Origin: SPCO01 sp964579825
GTDB lineage: Bacteria; Chloroflexota; Limnocylindria; Limnocylindrales; CSP1-4
Length of the DNA stretch: 64,000 nt
NCBI GenBank assembly: GCA_964579825.1
Contig: CAZOHT010000015.1
Span: 1 to 64,000 of the forward strand
Reading direction: 5' to 3'
Of this stretch, positions 59,419-64,000 are shown in pieces. Every line of letters begins with the position of its first letter. The first letter of the stretch is position 1. The notes under the pieces were generated by a model. It was not told where the DNA came from. It saw nothing but the letters and a program-made list of their open reading frames with translations, and searched no databases. Both the position numbers and the translations under genes were made by a program.

Positions 59419-61494
59419 CTAGACCTTGGACTTCTGGACGAGTTCCGAGGCCAGGTTGCCCGGCACCTCGGCGTAGTGACTGAATTCCATGGACGACGTG
59501 GCGCGACCCTGGGACATGCTCCGCAGGTCCGTCACGTATCCGAACATCTGGGCGAGCGGCACGAATGCCCGGACGACCTGGGTCGACCCGCGCGACTCCA
59601 TGCCCTCGATCTGGCCACGGCGACTGTTGAGGTCGCCGATGACGTCACCCATGAACTCCTCGGGCATGAGGACCTCGACCTTCATGATCGGCTCGAGGAT
59701 GGCCGGGTCTGCCTTGCTGAAGGCGTCCTTGACGGCCATGGATCCGGCGATCTTGAACGCCATCTCCGACGAGTCCACGTCGTGGAACGATCCGTCGAAC
59801 AGGGTGACCTTGACGTCCACGACCGGGAACCCGGCGTAGATGCCGGTCGCGAGTGTCTCGCGGATGCCCTGGTCGACCGGCTTGATGTACTCGCGCGGGA
59901 TGGTCCCGCCGACGATCTTGTCGATGAACTCGTAGCCCGCGCCCTTCTCGGATGGCTCGAGCTTGATGACCGCATGGCCGTACTGGCCCTTGCCGCCGGT
60001 CTGGCGGACGAACCGGCCGTTGCCTTCGGCGGCGCGGCGGATGGTCTCGCGATAGGAGACCTGCGGCTTGCCGATGTTGGCGGCGACGTGGAACTCGCGG
60101 ATCATCCGGTCGACGAGGACGTCCAGGTGCAGCTCACCCATGCCCGCGATGAGGGTCTCGGCCGTCTCCGGATCGGTCTTCACGCGGAAGGTCGGGTCCT
60201 CCTCGGACAGGCGCTGCAGGGCCAGGGCCAGCTTGTCCTGGTCGGCCTTGGTCTTCGGCTCGATCTTGACCTCGATGACCGGCTCCGGGAAGGTCATCGA
60301 CTCGAGGATGACCTGGTGGTCCGGATCGGTCAGCGTGTCGCCCGTGAAGGTGTCCTTGAGGCCGACGGCGGCGGCGATGTCGCCGGCGTAGACCTCGTCG
60401 ATCTCCTCACGATGGTTGGCGTGCATCTGGAGGATGCGACCGATGCGCTCCTTCTTGCCCTTGACCGGGTTGTAGACGTACGAGCCGGCCTTGAGGGTGC
60501 CCGAGTAGACCCGGAAGAACGCCAGCTTCCCGACGAACGGGTCGGCGGCGATCTTGAAGGCGAGCGCGCTGAACGGCTCGGCGTCGCTCGGGGTGCGGAT
60601 GATCTCGTGGCCGGACTTGGGGTCCAGCCCGATCATCGGCGGGACGTCGAGCGGCGACGGCAGGTAGTCCACGACCGCGTCGAGCATCTTCTGGACGCCC
60701 TTGTTCTTGAGCGCGGAGCCGGTCAGGACCGGGATGATCCGGGTGGTCAGCGTCCCGAGCCTCAGCCCGCGCTTGATCTCCGGGATCGTCAGCTCCTCGC
60801 CCTCGAGGTACTTGTGGGTGAGCTCGTCGTCCATCTCGGCGACGGCCTCGATCATGGTGTGGCGATGCTTGGTCGCTTCCTCGAGGAGCTCGTCCGGGAT
60901 GTCGATGACGTCGATCTGGTTGCCGAGGTCGTCCCGGTAGTAGATGGCCTTCATCTCGACGAGGTCGATGACGCCCTTGAACTGGTCCTCGCGGCCGATC
61001 GGGATCTGGATCGGCACCGCGTTCGCGCCGAGGCGATCCTTGATCGAGTCCACGCCGCGCCAGAAGTCGGCGCCGGTGCGGTCGAGCTTGTTGATGAAGC
61101 AGAAGCGCGGCACGCCGTACCGGTCGGCCTGGCGCCAGACCGTCTCGGACTGGGGCTCGACGCCGGCGACGCCGTCGAACACGACCACCGCGCCGTCGAG
61201 GACGCGCAGGCTCCGCTCGACCTCGACCGTGAAGTCCACGTGCCCGGGCGTATCGATGATGTTGATGCGATGGTCGCCCCAGAACGCGGTCGTGGCCGCG
61301 GCCGTGATGGTGATGCCCCGCTCTTGTTCCTGGGGCATCCAGTCCATCGTGGCCGCGCCCTCATGGACCTCACCGATCTTGTAGATCTTCTTCGTATAGA
61401 AAAGGATCCGCTCGGTGACGGTGGTCTTGCCGGCGTCGATATGCGCGATGATCCCGATGTTCCGCGTCTTGGCGAGCGGAACCTGTCGTGCCAC
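59419..61494 (-). CDS. fusA: Elongation factor G
   Basis: A 691-aa translocase GTPase. G1 is AHIDAGKTT, G2 ERGITITAAATTAFW, G3 DTPGHVDFT and G4 NKLDRTGAD. Domain IV contains GGKGQYGHAVIKLEPSEKGA and GGTIPREYIKPVDQG; domain V has the LMPEEFMGDVIGDLNSRRGQ segment. Full length, with all five domains. Confidence 0.98.
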   Translation of the reverse strand: MARQVPLAKTRNIGIIAHIDAGKTTVTERILFYTKKIYKIGEVHEGAATMDWMPQEQERGITITAAATTAFWGDHRINIIDTPGHVDFTVEVERSLRVLDGAVVVFDGVAGVEPQSETVWRQADRYGVPRFCFINKLDRTGADFWRGVDSIKDRLGANAVPIQIPIGREDQFKGVIDLVEMKAIYYRDDLGNQIDVIDIPDELLEEATKHRHTMIEAVAEMDDELTHKYLEGEELTIPEIKRGLRLGTLTTRIIPVLTGSALKNKGVQKMLDAVVDYLPSPLDVPPMIGLDPKSGHEIIRTPSDAEPFSALAFKIAADPFVGKLAFFRVYSGTLKAGSYVYNPVKGKKERIGRILQMHANHREEIDEVYAGDIAAAVGLKDTFTGDTLTDPDHQVILESMTFPEPVIEVKIEPKTKADQDKLALALQRLSEEDPTFRVKTDPETAETLIAGMGELHLDVLVDRMIREFHVAANIGKPQVSYRETIRRAAEGNGRFVRQTGGKGQYGHAVIKLEPSEKGAGYEFIDKIVGGTIPREYIKPVDQGIRETLATGIYAGFPVVDVKVTLFDGSFHDVDSSEMAFKIAGSMAVKDAFSKADPAILEPIMKVEVLMPEEFMGDVIGDLNSRRGQIEGMESRGSTQVVRAFVPLAQMFGYVTDLRSMSQGRATSSMEFSHYAEVPGNLASELVQKSKV

Positions 61495-61515
61495 GGTGTC
61501 CCTACGCTCCCGGCT

Positions 61516-61983
61516 CTACCACTTGAAATGGCTGAAGGCCTTGTTGGCCTCCGCCATCTTGTGCGTGTCTTCGCGGCGCTTGACGGCCGCTCCCAGCCCG
61601 TTCATGGCGTCCACGAACTCGGCTGCGAGCTTCTCGCTCATGCTCTTGCCGTTGCGCTTGCGGGCCGCCTGGACGAGCCAGCGGACACCGAGCGACATGC
61701 GGCGATCGCCCCGGATCTCGACCGGGACCTGGTACGTGGCTCCGCCGACGCGGCGGGGCTTGACTTCGATGATGGGGGTGGCGTTGCGCATCGCCGCCTC
61801 GAGGATCTCGAGACCGGGCCGGTTGGCCTGGGCCTCCGCGCGGGCGAGCGCCTGACGCAGGATCCGCTCGGCGAGGTTCTGCTTGCCGCCCTTCATGAGC
61901 TTGGCCGAGAACCGGGCCGTGGTCCGATTGGCCGGGATCGTCTCGTACTTGGACTTGCGCGGGATGCTGGTTCGACGCGGCAT
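61516..61983 (-). CDS. rpsG: Ribosomal protein S7
   Basis: A 155-aa 30S head protein. The start PRRTSIPRKSKYETIPANRT, FSAKLMKGGKQNLAERILRQ, GGATYQVPVEIRGDRRMSLG and the C-terminal KREDTHKMAEANKAFSHFKW fit the family. It lies 1 nt after rpsL, so coupling is likely. Confidence 0.97.
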   Translation of the reverse strand: MPRRTSIPRKSKYETIPANRTTARFSAKLMKGGKQNLAERILRQALARAEAQANRPGLEILEAAMRNATPIIEVKPRRVGGATYQVPVEIRGDRRMSLGVRWLVQAARKRNGKSMSEKLAAEFVDAMNGLGAAVKRREDTHKMAEANKAFSHFKW

Positions 61984-61984
61984 G

Positions 61985-62413
61985 CTACTTGGCTCCCGGC
62001 TTCGCGCTGGCCTTCGCGCCGTACTTGCTGCGACCCTGCTTGCGGTCGCGCACGCCGGCCGCGTCGAGCGTGCCGCGGATGATGTGGTACTTGACCGACG
62101 GCAGGTCCTTCACGCGCCCGCCGCGGACGAGGACCACCGAGTGCTCCTGGAGGTTGTGGCCGATGCCGGGGATGTAGGCCGTGACCTCCATCTGGTTGGT
62201 CAGCCGCACGCGGGCGATCTTGCGCAGCGCCGAGTTCGGCTTCTTGGGCGTCATCGTCCGGACCTGCAGGCACACGCCCCGCTTCTGCGGGGCGCCCGGG
62301 ATCGACACCTGGCGCTGGCGCAGGCTGTTCCAGTTCTTGCGCATGGCCGGCGCCTTGATCTTGGAGATCTTGCGCTGGCGCCCGTGGCGCACGAGCTGGC
62401 TGATCGTCGGCAC
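61985..62413 (-). CDS. rpsL: Ribosomal protein S12
   Basis: A 142-aa decoding-centre protein; E. coli S12 is 124. GTG 62413 was chosen by homology (PTISQLVRHGRQRKISKIKA), with AAGGGAG about 10 nt upstream; a longer open frame is not conserved. The core has GAPQKRGVCLQVRTMTPKKP then NSALRKIARVRLTN and HNLQEHSVVLVRGGRVKDLP. The extra length is an insert at about residues 17-35 and a Lys/Ala-rich end. It is the first gene of the superoperon. A TAGCGT hexamer 4 nt upstream resembles the leaderless boxes but overlaps the ribosome-binding region. Confidence 0.96.
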   Translation of the reverse strand: MPTISQLVRHGRQRKISKIKAPAMRKNWNSLRQRQVSIPGAPQKRGVCLQVRTMTPKKPNSALRKIARVRLTNQMEVTAYIPGIGHNLQEHSVVLVRGGRVKDLPSVKYHIIRGTLDAAGVRDRKQGRSKYGAKASAKPGAK

Positions 62414-62443
62414 GAAGACGCTACTCCCTTCAGGATCTGGTGT

Positions 62444-62461
62444 GGTCGGCCGTTGCCGACC
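62444..62461 (-). other. Hairpin in the rpsL leader
   Basis: GGTCGGC (62444-62450), CGTT, GCCGACC (62455-62461) make a perfect 7-bp stem with a tetraloop. It ends 31 nt before the rpsL start. It could be a leader regulatory element or chance in G+C-rich sequence. Confidence 0.3.
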
Positions 62462-62593
62462 GGGTCGGTCCGGTGTGGTCGCCACCCGGTTCGGGGCGGT
62501 CGACGGGGACCGGTGGTAGTGATCGAGATGGCCCTCGGCGAGCGCGCCGATGGCGGACCCCTCCCGAGGCCACGAAGGCGGAGTCTAGCAGCG

Positions 62594-62624
62594 GCTCGCC
62601 GAGCGTGTCAAACGCTCGGCGAGC
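62594..62624 (-). terminator. Strong hairpin terminator after rpoC
   Basis: GCTCGCCGAGCGT (62594-62606) pairs perfectly over 13 bp with ACGCTCGGCGAGC (62612-62624) around GTCAA. It lies 30 nt after the rpoC stop on the minus strand and about 180 nt before rpsL. No U-tract follows. It probably ends the rpoBC message. Confidence 0.6.
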
Positions 62625-62653
62625 TCACCGCCGGGTGTCCGGGATGGGTCGGA

Positions 62654-64000
62654 TCAGACCTCCGCGGAGGCCTCTTCAGCCTCCGTCGAGGCGTCCGCGA
62701 ACGGGTTGTCGGCGAGGTCCTCCCCGGCCCCGCCGTCGGCGGCCAGGAACGGATTGGCTTCCGACTCGTCGTCCGTGCCGCCGGCGATCGTGGCGGCCAG
62801 GGCCAGCCCGGCCGCATCGTCGTCGGAGCCACGCGGCTCGCCGTCGTCGAGGAACGGGTTGTACTCGGACCCGCCGTCGCCCAGGGCCTCGCCGGCGAGC
62901 GCCTCGAGGGCGGCTCGGCGATCGCGCTCCTTGCGTGCGGCCACGTTGGCCGGCGCGCCCGTCCCGGCGGGGATGAGCTTGCCGATGATGACGTTCTCCT
63001 TGAGCCCGATCAGGTGGTCCTTGGCGCCATTGATGGCGGCCTCGGTGAGCACCCGGGTCGTCTCCTGGAAGGACGCCGCGGCGAGGAAGCTGGAGGTGTT
63101 GAGCGACGCCTTGGTGACACCGAGGAGGACGGTCTGGGCCGTGGCGGGTTCGCCGCCCTCGGCCAGGACGCGATTGTTGTGCTCCTCGAATTCGAGTCGG
63201 TCGACCAGCTCCGTCGGGAGCAGGTCCACGTCGCCCGGCTGGTCGATGCGGACCTTGCGGAGCATCTGGCGGACGATGATCTCGATGTGCTTGTCGTTGA
63301 TCGTGACGCCCTGGCTCTTGTAGACCTTCTGGACTTCCTTCACCAGGTAGCGCTGGACCGCGTCCTTGCCTCGCGTGTCGAGGTACTCCTGCGGGTTGAT
63401 CGGGCCGTCGGTGATGGCGTCACCGGCGCGGATCTCCGCGTTGTTCTCGACGAGCAGCTTGGCGTTGTGCGGGATGAGGTACTCGCGCTCGACGACATCC
63501 TCGGCCCGGACCACGAGACCCGTGTCGCCCTTGACCAGGAAGCCGCGGACGGGGGCGGCCACGTCGGTCGTGTCGCCGTCCTTCCCGGACCGGGCCAGGA
63601 CCTGGCCGGCCTCGACGAGGTCGCCGGCGGCGGCCAGCATCTCGGCGCCCTTGGGGATGGCGAGCGACGTGTCGTAGACCTCGGTGGAGACCACCTTGAC
63701 CTTGGTCGGGCCGTCGCCGCGGATGACCTCGACGATGCCATCGATGTGGCTGATCTCGGCCTTGCCCTTGGGGATCCGGGCTTCGAACAGCTCCTCGACA
63801 CGCGGCAGGCCGGCGGTGATGTCCAGGCCGGCGACGCCGCCGGTGTGGAACGTCCGCATCGTCAGCTGCGTGCCGGGCTCCCCGATCGACTGGGCGGCGA
63901 TGATCCCGACCGCCTCGCCCGATCCGACCATCTCGCCGGTGGCGAGATTGCGGCCGTAGCACGCCCGGCAGACGCCGTAGCGGGCTTCGCAGGTGAGCGG
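62654..64000 (-). CDS. rpoC: RNA polymerase beta' subunit, C-terminal part (partial at window edge)
   Basis: The last 448 codons of rpoC are inside the window; the frame is open to base 64000. The visible start includes the zinc-binding LTCEARYGVCRACYGRNLAT. VGIIAAQSIGEPGTQLTMRT then FHTGGVAG, RVEELFEARIPKG and EIIVRQMLRKVRID-like and SFLAAASFQETTRVLTEAAI are conserved. The C-terminus carries an extra acidic tail of about 80 residues with three NPF motifs (YNPFLDD, ANPFLAAD, DNPFADA). rpoB would be expected just upstream, outside the window. Confidence 0.97.
   Translation of the reverse strand, partial: PLTCEARYGVCRACYGRNLATGEMVGSGEAVGIIAAQSIGEPGTQLTMRTFHTGGVAGLDITAGLPRVEELFEARIPKGKAEISHIDGIVEVIRGDGPTKVKVVSTEVYDTSLAIPKGAEMLAAAGDLVEAGQVLARSGKDGDTTDVAAPVRGFLVKGDTGLVVRAEDVVEREYLIPHNAKLLVENNAEIRAGDAITDGPINPQEYLDTRGKDAVQRYLVKEVQKVYKSQGVTINDKHIEIIVRQMLRKVRIDQPGDVDLLPTELVDRLEFEEHNNRVLAEGGEPATAQTVLLGVTKASLNTSSFLAAASFQETTRVLTEAAINGAKDHLIGLKENVIIGKLIPAGTGAPANVAARKERDRRAALEALAGEALGDGGSEYNPFLDDGEPRGSDDDAAGLALAATIAGGTDDESEANPFLAADGGAGEDLADNPFADASTEAEEASAEV

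Noticed and set aside
62535..62550. A second inverted repeat (TCGGCG-AGCG-CGCCGA) upstream of rpsL
   Set aside because: Six-bp stems with tetraloops arise often at this base composition, and it has no clear position-specific role.

Overview
The window looks like a chromosomal segment of a very G+C-rich bacterium (about 70% G+C by eye), most likely a Chloroflexota lineage of the Limnocylindria/Ellin6529 kind. That is an inference from gene content: a GlmL/MutL-like actin-fold protein with a partner but no mutase, an F420-type PPOX protein, a zinc-ribbon S4, a zinc S14, a dimeric-type glycyl-tRNA synthetase, and a contiguous str-S10-spc-alpha locus. It appears to be a draft or metagenome assembly. 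Two 100-N gaps are each flanked by exactly 55 identical bases, the signature of unmerged k-mer contig ends. Nearly all genes are housekeeping. There is no prophage, transposon, CRISPR array, rRNA or tRNA.

Layout. 1-7.6 kb: tail of an amine-oxidase-like gene, a zinc alcohol dehydrogenase, a membrane-anchored Ala-rich protein, an OmpR-type two-component pair, and a large secreted glucose/sorbosone-dehydrogenase-like protein. 8.0-18.1 kb: pyruvate phosphate dikinase (minus) divergent from a ferredoxin-NADP reductase (plus), gap 1, glyS, then a recO-GNAT-PPOX-dipeptidase operon (minus) divergent from a polyprenyl diphosphate synthase that is broken only by gap 2. 18.1-21.9 kb: a non-coding stretch with a cluster of 15-bp palindromes, then GNAT, corC and glmU behind a near-consensus promoter and a possible 29-codon leader ORF.

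21.9-29.7 kb: a nine-gene minus-strand operon, mostly joined by 1-4 nt stop/start overlaps: glmL-like, partner protein, tsaE, tsaB, rimI, tsaD, rsmA, ispE, ridA. It combines tRNA t6A synthesis, rRNA dimethylation and isoprenoid synthesis with the GlmL-like pair. 29.7-38.9 kb: cdaA, cdaR, glmM, glmS, acpS, nnrD, alr, a macro-domain protein and a small protein. These link c-di-AMP signalling to amino-sugar and D-alanine supply for the cell wall. 38.9-40.9 kb: argF with a TPR protein.

41.0-62.4 kb: the whole ribosomal superoperon on the minus strand (rpsL, rpsG, fusA, tuf, the S10 and spc sets, secY, adk, map, infA, rpmJ, the alpha set, truA, rplM, rpsI). 62.65-64.0 kb: the 3' third of rpoC, ended by a 13-bp-stem hairpin.

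Cross-window patterns: pervasive ATGA/GTGA/TGATG couplings; a TANNNT -10-like box 5-9 nt before the start codon of at least seven first-in-unit genes, suggesting leaderless transcription; and low-complexity, often acidic tails on S17, L15, RpoA, RpoC and CdaA. I found no clearly new defence or metabolic system. The best candidates for undescribed biology are the palindrome cluster, the glmU leader ORF and the GlmL-like pair inside the t6A operon.
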